64,000 nt of DNA, taken from NCBI GenBank assembly GCA_964588305.1, contig CAZPOP010000006.1:62001-126000 (forward strand), given 5' to 3'. The stretch comes from SM1-73 sp964588305. GTDB lineage: Bacteria; Zixibacteria; MSB-5A5; SM1-73. This document shows positions 7,839-15,558 of the stretch, piece by piece (within the stretch, counting starts at the first letter, position 1; each line of letters opens with the position of its first letter). The notes under the pieces are model-generated. The model did not search any database. It saw only the letters and a program-made list of their open reading frames with translations, and was not told the origin of the DNA. The position numbers and the translations under genes are program-made.

Positions 7839-9677
7839 TCAGGACGAATTCTCTTTGAGTTCCTTCAATTTTTCCCTGACCTCGTCCACAATAGGGGAGC
7901 GTGGATAATCTTTTAATACCCTTTCGTAAGCCTGAATGGCTTTGGCATCGTCTCCCAGGTCGTACCGGTAGATGTCTCCTATTAGCTTCTCTGCCTTGGC
8001 ACAATGAAAGCTTTGCGGGTACTTTTCGATCAGCTCCGCAAAGGAATCAAGAGCAGAAGAGAACTTCTTCTTTTTGCGGTAGATTCGGGCTTTCTCGAAT
8101 TGGGCCTTATCAGACAGGCTGGCGCTCTTGGCAGAGATTATCTTTTCCAGCTTCAAGCTGGCGGAGTCAAGCTTGCCCTGAAGTTCCTCCAACATAGCCT
8201 GGGCAAAAACCGAAAGAAGATATCTGTCCAGACTCTGATTCTCGTTGATTATGATAATTCTCTCTAAGCTGTTGTTGACGTAGAAACCTTTCGGAAAACC
8301 GGAGACCTGTTGACTGTATCCCTCTAAAGCTTGCTCGAAGTTCCCCCGGTAGAATTCTATCTCGGTCAACTTGAACTTTATCTCCTCCTCTTTCGATTCC
8401 GCCCTGGGATCCTTTAGGGCGTTCTCAAAAAAGAGTATGGCACTATCCAGGTTTCCTCCTATCATCATACAGTCGCCCAGCCTGACCAATGCATCGGCGA
8501 GCCTCTCCCAGCCGGGGTAATTCGAAATCGCCTTTTGGTAAGAAAGAAAAGCCTCGTCCGGCTCTCTCAAGCGAAAGAGCTTGATCTCGCCGATCTGATA
8601 GTAGGATTGAGCCAGTTCAGAAGCAAATATCGGTGAAGTGCCTCTTTCGTATTCGCCGATCGTCTCCTGATAGGTGGAGATGGCATCTTCGTATTCTTCC
8701 AGCCCTTCATATGAGCTGGCAATGGATAACCTGGCCTGAACCACCAATTCCGTCGAAGGCGACCCGGACAAAACAAACTCACAGGCATCGATGGCCTGGC
8801 GGAAGAATTTCTTGGTCTGGCACTTCTGGGCAAACTCCAAGATGAACTTTCCTTTCCCTCCGAAGAGCGAATCCACGGTTTTGTATGTTTCAAAGGCAAG
8901 CTCCAGATTTCCTCTTCTGAAAAGCAAATCTCCATAGAGTTTGCGTGAGTACTTGTCCCGGGGGTTATCGTGTATCCTTCCTTCAAGCGCCAGCTGGATA
9001 CCATCTAAGTTTTCCTCGGTCTGTATCAACCGGTTGATTCTATCCTCAATCAGAGGGAATCTGGTGGAGTCGTCCCGCATGAACAGAAAATACTCATCCA
9101 CCGCTTGTTTGTAATCTCTTAACGCTTCGTAGATGTACGCCAGTTCCAGGCAAAGGATGCGAGGATCATTCAAATTGAGGCGGGCCAGCTTATAGGTATC
9201 TATCGCATCGGAGGTCAAACCGTTTCTCATGTAAACCTGAGCCACGTGAATGTAGGCCATCTTCTCCTTGGGACCCAGATCAAGCGCCTTACTTAAGTTC
9301 TTCCGGGCTTCTTCGTCATTTTCGGTTTTGAGTTGGATATCCGCCAACTCACAATAAAGCTGCCAGGACCGTGGGCTCTTAGCCAGGCCGTCTCGGATGA
9401 GTTTTTCCACCTTGTCATAAGACTTGGTCCGAAGATATGTTCTTTTCAACAGCGTGATGAGGGGAGGATCGTCGCCGTAGACCCCTCTGAGCTCTTCCAG
9501 CAGCGTTGCGGCCTCCATCGGCTTGCCCTGGCCGATGAGTTGATCTGCAAGCTCCAACGCCCGAAGATACCTCTCCGCATCCTGCCCGAAGGAGTGAACC
9601 GCGTGGTTTACCCCGAAGGCGAACCAAAAGAGACACAAGAACACTAGGATCAAAAGAAATGGTTTTTTCATAGGCAC
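7839..9677 (-). CDS. Secreted/periplasmic TPR-repeat protein
   Basis: 612 aa. A signal peptide is visible (MPMKKPF then LLILVFLCLFWFAFG). The rest is a chain of tetratricopeptide-type helical hairpins, for example residues around 75-210 (SWQLYCELADIQLKTENDEE) and a C-terminal run resembling BamD/YbgF/CpoB outer-membrane-lipoprotein TPRs (AQFEKARIYRKKKKFSSALD; GDIYRYDLGDDAKAIQAYER). TPR proteins act as scaffolds, and no enzymatic motif is seen. It probably works in the periplasm, perhaps in envelope assembly. A perfect-spacing sigma-70 promoter lies just upstream (9699-9727), so it has its own short leader of about 15 bases. Confidence 0.88.
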   Translation of the reverse strand: MPMKKPFLLILVFLCLFWFAFGVNHAVHSFGQDAERYLRALELADQLIGQGKPMEAATLLEELRGVYGDDPPLITLLKRTYLRTKSYDKVEKLIRDGLAKSPRSWQLYCELADIQLKTENDEEARKNLSKALDLGPKEKMAYIHVAQVYMRNGLTSDAIDTYKLARLNLNDPRILCLELAYIYEALRDYKQAVDEYFLFMRDDSTRFPLIEDRINRLIQTEENLDGIQLALEGRIHDNPRDKYSRKLYGDLLFRRGNLELAFETYKTVDSLFGGKGKFILEFAQKCQTKKFFRQAIDACEFVLSGSPSTELVVQARLSIASSYEGLEEYEDAISTYQETIGEYERGTSPIFASELAQSYYQIGEIKLFRLREPDEAFLSYQKAISNYPGWERLADALVRLGDCMMIGGNLDSAILFFENALKDPRAESKEEEIKFKLTEIEFYRGNFEQALEGYSQQVSGFPKGFYVNNSLERIIIINENQSLDRYLLSVFAQAMLEELQGKLDSASLKLEKIISAKSASLSDKAQFEKARIYRKKKKFSSALDSFAELIEKYPQSFHCAKAEKLIGDIYRYDLGDDAKAIQAYERVLKDYPRSPIVDEVREKLKELKENSS

Positions 9678-9698
9678 AACCTTTGGCCGGTTTTCACT

Positions 9699-9727
9699 AT
9701 TATACGATACGGTTAATCCATTGTAAA
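9699..9727 (-). promoter_or_regulatory. Sigma-70-type promoter of the TPR gene
   Basis: On the - strand TTTACA (9727-9722), a 17-base spacer, and a consensus TATAAT (9704-9699). The predicted start is about 9692, giving a short leader to the ATG at 9677. Confidence 0.75.
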
Positions 9728-9820
9728 GATTTTTAAGAGAATAAAACTACTTCTCTTTAAGGCTAACATATGGCGGACTGGATAAGGGAGAGGAATGTAG
9801 AATTACGGAAAGGGAGAGAT

Positions 9821-11698
9821 TTAAGGGACCAACTTGAACAGTTTTCCTTCGCCGGGATCAAGATGCGTGGTGAATGGAATGACACCGTTTATGGCACCGG
9901 TAAATGTGGTGTCCTGCGAATACTGGTCTATCACATACCACATTCTCTTCTCATCGGCCATTTCTGCGCTGTCCACGTACACGGTTACGTTTTGCTCTTC
10001 TGTGGAAAGACACCTACGGTTGACCAGCATGAAGTAGTCGGTATCTGCATCATCTTCGAAAAATGCCAGATGGATGTAGGCAGTATCTGAAGCGTATTTG
10101 TCACTTTTGAGACTGTCGACAAAGCACCCACCGATGGTATCTGTGTTCGTGTTTAAACCAGCCCCCAACCACTCCAATTTATGGATGCAATCGCCCAGCT
10201 TCGTGATCTCATCGCTTCTTCCTTTTAGCATTCTCCATTGCTCGGTGGTGTCACGGGCTACGCCGGTGGAGCAGGCATGCCGGGGCAGAAGCCCAAGAAC
10301 GGAGTCGTCGCCAGCCTCTGAGGTGCGGCAGCCAGAGCCATAATATAGAAAATGGATTATACCATCTGCTCCATAAGCCAGAGCCAGATATACGTTGCAG
10401 GCCAGCTCATTTGGGGTGGGCATGCGCAAAGCGTGGTAGAGGTTATCGTAATATTGCTCAAGCGCCTGAGCTACAACCCAGAAGTCCTTTCCATTATTCA
10501 GGGTCACCCTCTTGGTTTGATCTAAATGAGAGCAGAGGCTCAGCCAGGCGCACTGCAAACTCAACGTGTCGCCACTGTGAAAATCGCAGGGAGCTTCAAA
10601 AGTAGCAGTGTCTCTCTGAGGAGAAATAGTATACCAGTCTTGCATGAACTCAGCCGGATCAGCAAAGTAGGCGAACTCCTCTCTGAGATTGGGGCGATAC
10701 ATCACCGCCATTCCCGGACGTCTTTTCTCTGTGTCCTCAACATTTGAGATCAGGCTGTCTATCTCCCGATACACCGCAAACCTGTCGATTGAATTCGGTT
10801 CGTCCTGCAGATACCAGCGGTAGACAAGGGAGGTGTCTACCCATGCCTCTTGGACCTCTTGCTGAAGCATGTTCCTGATTACCGGGTTTTCAAAAACACG
10901 CCGTCCACGCTCATCGTAAACCATCACCCTGTCCACAAAGATATCCCGGTTGCCGTACCAGTAGATCTTATACTCCGTGGTCACAGTATCAGGGCTCATA
11001 GGTTCCCCCCCGCAGCAGGGATTAGAAATGGTTCCGTCTACCTGATAAGACAGATAGTAATCTTCATACGACGTGGTCAGTGAATCGTTCAGCAGAGGTA
11101 GAGAAACTATTGTATCTCCAGCTTGACTTGCCCACACCATTATGACTGCCACTGTGTCGGTTCCTTCGATGGGTGGATCGGGCAGTATCCCTCCTCTTAT
11201 TCTGAACCTGGCAGTATATCGATCCGAAGGACCCAGCGGCTCCTGGACATGGTGAGGCCCCCAAATCACCGTATCTGCCGTATCTGCTCCTTTTGTAAAT
11301 CTGACCGCCTGGTTTCCTGACGCACTATCGTCTGAGATTACATCTCCTTGGCTCCGCTGCAGTTGCCACTCAGAGTGTTCAGTTCCTTCGGCCTCCCAGA
11401 CCATATAATGACCGGCCCCATACTTGATCAACGAATCGTGGTAAGCCACCTGCTTCATGCCGGAGGTATCCAGCCTGGCGCGGGCACTAACATCCTCCAC
11501 TCCCGGTCCAAGCACAATGTTAAACCCCATGCTGTCCGCCATGAACTGGTAATCGTCATTGGGGTACTCGTCCGTCTGAAGATATGCTCCATAAAAGAAT
11601 CTATCAGCCGCATTTGCATCCGGATAAGATTCCGGCATGAGCGTAATCAACGGCAGCAATACAGCCCAAATGATCGGGATTTTTCTTGATCTATTCAT
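9821..11698 (-). CDS. Secreted glycoside-hydrolase-like TIM-barrel protein
   Basis: 625 aa from ATG 11698, chosen because AGGAGG lies 6-7 bases upstream and a signal peptide follows directly (RKIPIIWAVLLPLITLM, then SYPDANAADRFF). The longer frame opening at 11821 has neither. N-terminal RFFYGAYLQTDEYPNDDYQF starts a likely (beta/alpha) barrel. A beta-sandwich-like insert occupies about residues 90-260 (carbohydrate-binding-like, rich in Asp/Thr). The barrel resumes with VYRWYLQDEPNSIDRF, where Asp-Glu-Pro resembles catalytic DEP segments, and later PTPNELACNVYLALAYGADG. These are features of GH5/GH42-like families, but I cannot name the family. There is no C-terminal sorting domain. The first 40 codons are AT-poor and Thr/Asp-rich like other secreted proteins here. 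Confidence 0.6.
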   Translation of the reverse strand: MNRSRKIPIIWAVLLPLITLMPESYPDANAADRFFYGAYLQTDEYPNDDYQFMADSMGFNIVLGPGVEDVSARARLDTSGMKQVAYHDSLIKYGAGHYMVWEAEGTEHSEWQLQRSQGDVISDDSASGNQAVRFTKGADTADTVIWGPHHVQEPLGPSDRYTARFRIRGGILPDPPIEGTDTVAVIMVWASQAGDTIVSLPLLNDSLTTSYEDYYLSYQVDGTISNPCCGGEPMSPDTVTTEYKIYWYGNRDIFVDRVMVYDERGRRVFENPVIRNMLQQEVQEAWVDTSLVYRWYLQDEPNSIDRFAVYREIDSLISNVEDTEKRRPGMAVMYRPNLREEFAYFADPAEFMQDWYTISPQRDTATFEAPCDFHSGDTLSLQCAWLSLCSHLDQTKRVTLNNGKDFWVVAQALEQYYDNLYHALRMPTPNELACNVYLALAYGADGIIHFLYYGSGCRTSEAGDDSVLGLLPRHACSTGVARDTTEQWRMLKGRSDEITKLGDCIHKLEWLGAGLNTNTDTIGGCFVDSLKSDKYASDTAYIHLAFFEDDADTDYFMLVNRRCLSTEEQNVTVYVDSAEMADEKRMWYVIDQYSQDTTFTGAINGVIPFTTHLDPGEGKLFKLVP

Positions 11699-12052
11699 CA
11701 CCGATCCTCCTGTTTGGTTGAAGTTTCGGATTTCATAGGTGTCAAAACTCCTGAGGTTATCCGAAAAACAGAATGACTGTCTTTGCGACCCCGCCTCTGG
11801 TCTTCGATCCTGAGGGCTCACTTCGTGCCGAGCGCACTCAGTGCGAGGCAGACCCGAAGGGGAGGGGAAGCAATCTCACTTCTGTATAAATCAATACCAA
11901 ATCCTCCTGTTTAACGTCAAAGGTTCAAGGTTTTCCAGACTATTGAAAAAGTGCCTCACACGTTCTAAGGGCCCAGAAAAGATCGTCGTAGGGACAGCCC
12001 TCGTGGCTGTCCGGTTTATCCTGACCCTAACCTCTATGCTCTAAACTCTCAA
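11699..12052. repeat. 354-base intergenic region with dispersed palindromes
   Basis: No gene is seen. It contains CGCACT-C-AGTGCG (11833-11845) within a stretch whose reverse complement resembles the nested hairpin at 17900-17930, and GGACAGCC-CTCGT-GGCTGTCC preceded by GTAG (11988-12012). The latter is a hinge-type hairpin, and similar GTAGGGACAGCC elements are familiar from other environmental genomes. Confidence 0.5.
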
Positions 12053-13303
12053 CTATCTAACCAACACCATCTTCTTTGCGGAAACAAAAGGGATTCCGCT
12101 GACCTTTAACTCATAAAAATAGGTTCCCGAAGCCACCTCCTCTCCGGTATCATCCGTTCCATCCCAGCTCACCCTATGAGTCCCCGGATATTGCCTTTCC
12201 GAGACTAAGGTCCTGACCAGCTTCCCCAGAAGATTATAAATCTTTAACTCCACTTCTGCCGGCTGATAGCCAACGTTGGGCAGATAATAAGAGATGGTGG
12301 TCTGAGGATTGAACGGGTTAGGGTAATTCTGGGATAACTCGTAAGTGCGGGGAAGATTCTCTGGATCATCATCCCAGGGAAAAACAGAGGTGAATTTTAC
12401 CTCTGCCTGGTTTGAAAAATCACCTCCCTGCAAAGAGCCATCATAAGCTCTCACCCGGTAATAATAATTATGGGAGAAATCGAAATCAAAATCCTGGTAA
12501 AAACTGGTATCTTTGTCGATCATGGCAATGACCATGAAGGTATCGGGAATAAAGCCGTCAAGTGTATCCCGGTAAATTAGGTAATAAGCCAGATCGCTTT
12601 CGGTATTGTCCTTCCAATTCAGAAGAATGACCATGGAATCGACCAAGGTTGCTTCCGGGCTGTCCGGCGCTTTGGGCGGAAGATCCTGATAAACATAAGA
12701 CTCTCCCAGATGTCCTCCAAAAGCCCCCATATCCGATCTGGAGGAATCCGGATCTTTGATATCCGGGTGGCCTGCATCAATGCAGGGAGAGTGCATCTGC
12801 AGATGAAAATCCAGACTGTCAACAAACATGGGATCTTGATGAATATTGCCGATGACCGTGTCTATGATTCCTCCGCCCTCTGCCAGGTAATAGGTGTTGC
12901 TTCCCCATACATTGTTGTAGTAAAGATGGGGAATGCCTCCATAGGTCCTGACTCCCCGGTCTCCGCCTATTACTATGTTATTAATTAGCTGAGGGGATGA
13001 ACTAATGCAGAAGATCGCCTGCATACCGCTCTCTTGGCCTGTCTTGAACGCCGTATTGTTTTCAATGATAACGCCTGGAGCTATCTCGTCCAAAAAAATT
13101 GCTTCCCAACGGCAATGGTGAATCAGGTTGTTGGCTATATAGGAACTATCCCAAGCCTCCGAGTTGATTCCTTCCGTATGGTTGTAGATTAGATTGTTTA
13201 TTATGGTACATTCGGAAAACAGACTATAGATTCCGGTGCTCGCATGCGCATACTTACCGCCTGTAACAGTATTGTTTTTGAACGTGGGACGGCAGCCCCA
13301 GGG
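12053..13303 (-). CDS. Secreted beta-helix / FN3-like protein with C-terminal sorting domain (5' end in gap)
   Basis: Partial: about 416 residues are visible, and the N-terminus is lost in the N run. Residues nearest the gap form a right-handed beta-helix (Asn ladders such as NNTVTGG, NNLIYNHTEG, IENNTAFKTG, NNIVIGGDRG). A fibronectin-III-like domain follows (PPKAPDSPEATLVDSM then ILLNWKDNTESDLAYYLIYR). The last 90 residues are a FlgD-like/type IX sorting domain: LSQNYPNPFNPQTTISYYLP, then VELKIYNLLGKLVRTLV, SWDGTDDTGEEVASGTYFYE and the terminal KKMVLVR. It is probably exported and anchored at the cell surface. The sequence beyond the gap (13404-13468) is in the same frame but consists of a palindromic repeat and is not taken as coding. 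Confidence 0.85.
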   Translation of the reverse strand, partial: PWGCRPTFKNNTVTGGKYAHASTGIYSLFSECTIINNLIYNHTEGINSEAWDSSYIANNLIHHCRWEAIFLDEIAPGVIIENNTAFKTGQESGMQAIFCISSSPQLINNIVIGGDRGVRTYGGIPHLYYNNVWGSNTYYLAEGGGIIDTVIGNIHQDPMFVDSLDFHLQMHSPCIDAGHPDIKDPDSSRSDMGAFGGHLGESYVYQDLPPKAPDSPEATLVDSMVILLNWKDNTESDLAYYLIYRDTLDGFIPDTFMVIAMIDKDTSFYQDFDFDFSHNYYYRVRAYDGSLQGGDFSNQAEVKFTSVFPWDDDPENLPRTYELSQNYPNPFNPQTTISYYLPNVGYQPAEVELKIYNLLGKLVRTLVSERQYPGTHRVSWDGTDDTGEEVASGTYFYELKVSGIPFVSAKKMVLVR

Positions 13304-13403
13304 NNNNNNNNNNNNNNNNNNNNNNNNNNNNNNNNNNNNNNNNNNNNNNNNNNNNNNNNNNNNNNNNNNNNNNNNNNNNNNNNNNNNNNNNNNNNNNNNN
13401 NNN
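13304..13403. other. Assembly gap of 100 N
   Basis: Exactly 100 undetermined bases, the conventional size for a scaffold gap of unknown length. The true distance between the flanking contigs is therefore not known. Confidence 0.98.
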
Positions 13404-13433
13404 CATTTTGCAGATTCGGACCTTGCAGCCTCC

Positions 13434-13457
13434 GGAGTGTAAAGCTTTAGCTTTACC
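13434..13457 (+). repeat. GGAGT-type mini-hairpin
   Basis: GGAGT prefix, then GTAAAGCT-TT-AGCTTTAC (arms 13439-13446 and 13449-13456). One of the dispersed family described in the findings. It sits right beside the assembly gap, consistent with repeats breaking the assembly. Confidence 0.7.
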
Positions 13458-13537
13458 AAGACACCCACAGACCTCAGGACTCACATCCCAAATACCCCGG
13501 AGCGCACTAACTGTGCCACTGCGTCTCGCAAAAACTA

Positions 13538-13581
13538 AAAAGCGAGGATGTTCATTCCAACCGCTTAACATCCTCGCTTTT
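13538..13581 (-). terminator. Rho-independent terminator of the PpiD-like gene
   Basis: A perfect 15-bp stem (13538-13552 pairs with 13567-13581), GC core GCGAGGATG, 14-base loop, and a T-rich tail on the - strand. It lies 29 bases beyond the stop of the gene at 13610. Confidence 0.85.
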
Positions 13582-13609
13582 CTTAAGAATTCGATCTTTA
13601 ATTCAGGCT

Positions 13610-15418
13610 TTAATACATGTCCTGTTCTCGGAAATACTCGCTTCTGTTATCTACGATCTCGGCAGATTCCCGAAGCTGGCTGTACCAATCCTGATAGACT
13701 TGCCGCTGCTTATCCTGCAGAACCACGGTACTAAGGGAGTCCTTGACTGAGAGGAAAAGGCTGTCGTCAATTGCCGTCCGCGAAACGAGCTCAATGATAA
13801 AGGCTCCCCGGTCCGTTTTGATGGGTGGGGAGAGCCGGTTTTGTGAATTCAGTGAAAAGGCGGTACCGGTGAATTCGGGAAGGTTACCTATTTCAGGAAC
13901 GAAGGAATTGCGAGAGAATTCATCGGTCTCCTTGTAGGTGGCATCGTTATCTTTCGCCGCTTTTGCCAGAGATTCGCCCGCCTTGATCTGCTCATAGATC
14001 CCTTGGGCTTCAACGTAAGCCAAAGAATCGGCTTTGGCTTTGGAAAGCTTCTGCGTTATTAAGTTCTTCACTTCTTCCAGGGTGGAGATCCCAGCGGCTC
14101 TTCTGTCGCTTATTTGAAAAACATAAATGCCTTCAGCGGTCTCGATGGTCTCGCTGGTCTTGCCCACTTTATTATTGAAAGCGAATTCGTCCACCTTTGG
14201 ATTGGCCCCCACGCCTTGAATATGTCCTTCCTTGAAAAACCAACCGGTCTGAGAAACGGGGAGGTTCTGCCCCTCAGCTGCCTTGGCCAAATCGGATTCC
14301 GCTACTAAGTCTAAGAATTCCTCTGCCCTCAATCTTAGCTGATCCAGAGTCTCTTGAGAAGGCCGGGTTTTCAGCAGAATGTGGCTGGCCTTAATCTCCT
14401 TTTCCTTGCCCTTCTTCCTTTCGTCGTCAACCTTGATCAGGTGCCATCCAAAATCGCTCTTCACCGGTTCGGACACTTCACCCGGCTTCAAGGAAAAGGC
14501 CGCCTCTTCAAAAGCAGCCACCATCTTTCCTTTTCCGAACCACCCCAGATCGCCTCCATTCTTGGCTGAGCCTGGATCATCCGAGAATTCCTGGGCTAGC
14601 TCAGCAAAATCTTCTCCCTCCTCGATTTCTTTCTTTATGTCCGACAATCTCTCCTTCGTTGCCTCTTCATCCATCTCGTTCGGTTCTTTTTGAAATACCA
14701 CGTAACTCAAATCGGCGCTTTCGTCGACCTTGAAATCCTCCTGGTGTGCCGCATAGTACTCTTGGATTTCCGCATCCTTGACTTCGAGGTTTCTCTGCAT
14801 AAACTGGAAAGCGGGCACCAGAAGGTACCTGACCTTGACGTTTTCGTTTTCGTCAACATAGTATTGCCTTATCTCGTCATCAGTCACTCTGACTAGACTT
14901 ACCACCGACTGCTGCAACTTCGACAAGCTCAGATTGGAGCGAACGTAAGGCTCCACCTGTTCCCAGGGGACTCGAGGATCTGCTAAGGCCTGCAGGTATT
15001 TCTGATAATCGAATTCCCCCTCCGGGGTCTGAAAAGCCGGATTTTGCATAAGCTCCTCGGGGGGGAATCTTTTCAAGTATTCGAACAATTCCCCACTGGT
15101 GACGGTAATCCCTCTCCTCTCCACCTCTTGCTGGAAAAGGACGTCGCTTATGATCTGATCCCACACCTGCTGTCTTATCTGGTACGCAGTCTCGTTATCC
15201 ACTCTTCCCTGAGTCTTTTCAGCGTTCTGCAAAGCCTGATCATAGTAAGTCTGGAAGGTGGTCAGGGAAAGGTCCTGTCCGTTTATGGTGGCCAGCATTC
15301 CCCTTTTTGTGTCTCTTGAGGAGAATTCCATTCCCCAGGCAAAGATGATGGTACCGATAAAGGCAGCAATCACGATCCACATGATCTGCTTGGTCAATTT
15401 TCTCATGGCTTTCATCAT
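13610..15418 (-). CDS. PpiD/SurA-like peptidyl-prolyl isomerase, membrane-anchored
   Basis: 602 aa periplasmic foldase anchored by one N-terminal helix (MWIVIAAFIGTIIFAW, about residues 13-30). A SurA-N-type chaperone region (NGQDLSLTTFQTYYDQAL) precedes it, and then a parvulin domain at about residues 220-330: SYVVFQKEPNEMDEEATKER, GGDLGWFGKGKMVAAFEEAA, and the closing FGWHLIKVDDERK. A second, degenerate parvulin-like region and SurA-like tail follow (KASHILLKTRPSQETLDQLR). The length matches E. coli PpiD (623 aa). It helps fold outer-membrane or secreted proteins, fitting the many exported proteins nearby. The start ATG ATG is preceded by AAAGGAG, its own promoter is at 15455-15482 and its terminator at 13538-13581, so it is a monocistronic unit. 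Confidence 0.88.
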   Translation of the reverse strand: MMKAMRKLTKQIMWIVIAAFIGTIIFAWGMEFSSRDTKRGMLATINGQDLSLTTFQTYYDQALQNAEKTQGRVDNETAYQIRQQVWDQIISDVLFQQEVERRGITVTSGELFEYLKRFPPEELMQNPAFQTPEGEFDYQKYLQALADPRVPWEQVEPYVRSNLSLSKLQQSVVSLVRVTDDEIRQYYVDENENVKVRYLLVPAFQFMQRNLEVKDAEIQEYYAAHQEDFKVDESADLSYVVFQKEPNEMDEEATKERLSDIKKEIEEGEDFAELAQEFSDDPGSAKNGGDLGWFGKGKMVAAFEEAAFSLKPGEVSEPVKSDFGWHLIKVDDERKKGKEKEIKASHILLKTRPSQETLDQLRLRAEEFLDLVAESDLAKAAEGQNLPVSQTGWFFKEGHIQGVGANPKVDEFAFNNKVGKTSETIETAEGIYVFQISDRRAAGISTLEEVKNLITQKLSKAKADSLAYVEAQGIYEQIKAGESLAKAAKDNDATYKETDEFSRNSFVPEIGNLPEFTGTAFSLNSQNRLSPPIKTDRGAFIIELVSRTAIDDSLFLSVKDSLSTVVLQDKQRQVYQDWYSQLRESAEIVDNRSEYFREQDMY

Positions 15419-15454
15419 AAGGCATCATACTCCTTTACTTAAGGTTCGATTCCA

Positions 15455-15482
15455 AATATATACCCATTTTACGATTTGGCAA
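15455..15482 (-). promoter_or_regulatory. Promoter of the PpiD-like gene
   Basis: On the - strand TTGCCA (15482-15477), a 16-base spacer and TATATT (15460-15455), about 37 bases before the start codon. It is back-to-back with the + strand promoter at 15524. Confidence 0.6.
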
Positions 15483-15523
15483 GCCATTTTTGTAAGATTC
15501 CACATCCACAGAAAAGAAAGAAT

Positions 15524-15552
15524 TTGACAACTTTGTTTCTCCTCTTTAATAT
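15524..15552 (+). promoter_or_regulatory. Promoter of the M23 peptidase gene, probably leaderless
   Basis: TTGACA (15524-15529), a 17-base spacer, TAATAT (15547-15552). The ATG at 15559 is only 6 bases beyond the -10 element, where transcription itself should begin, so the mRNA is predicted to be leaderless. No Shine-Dalgarno is present, in agreement. Confidence 0.7.
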
Positions 15553-15558
15553 GAAAAT

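Noticed and set aside
13404..13468. Continuation of the beta-helix gene on the far side of the gap
   Set aside because: The frame there is made of a mini-hairpin and low-quality start sequence. No signal peptide is seen, so coding is not supported.
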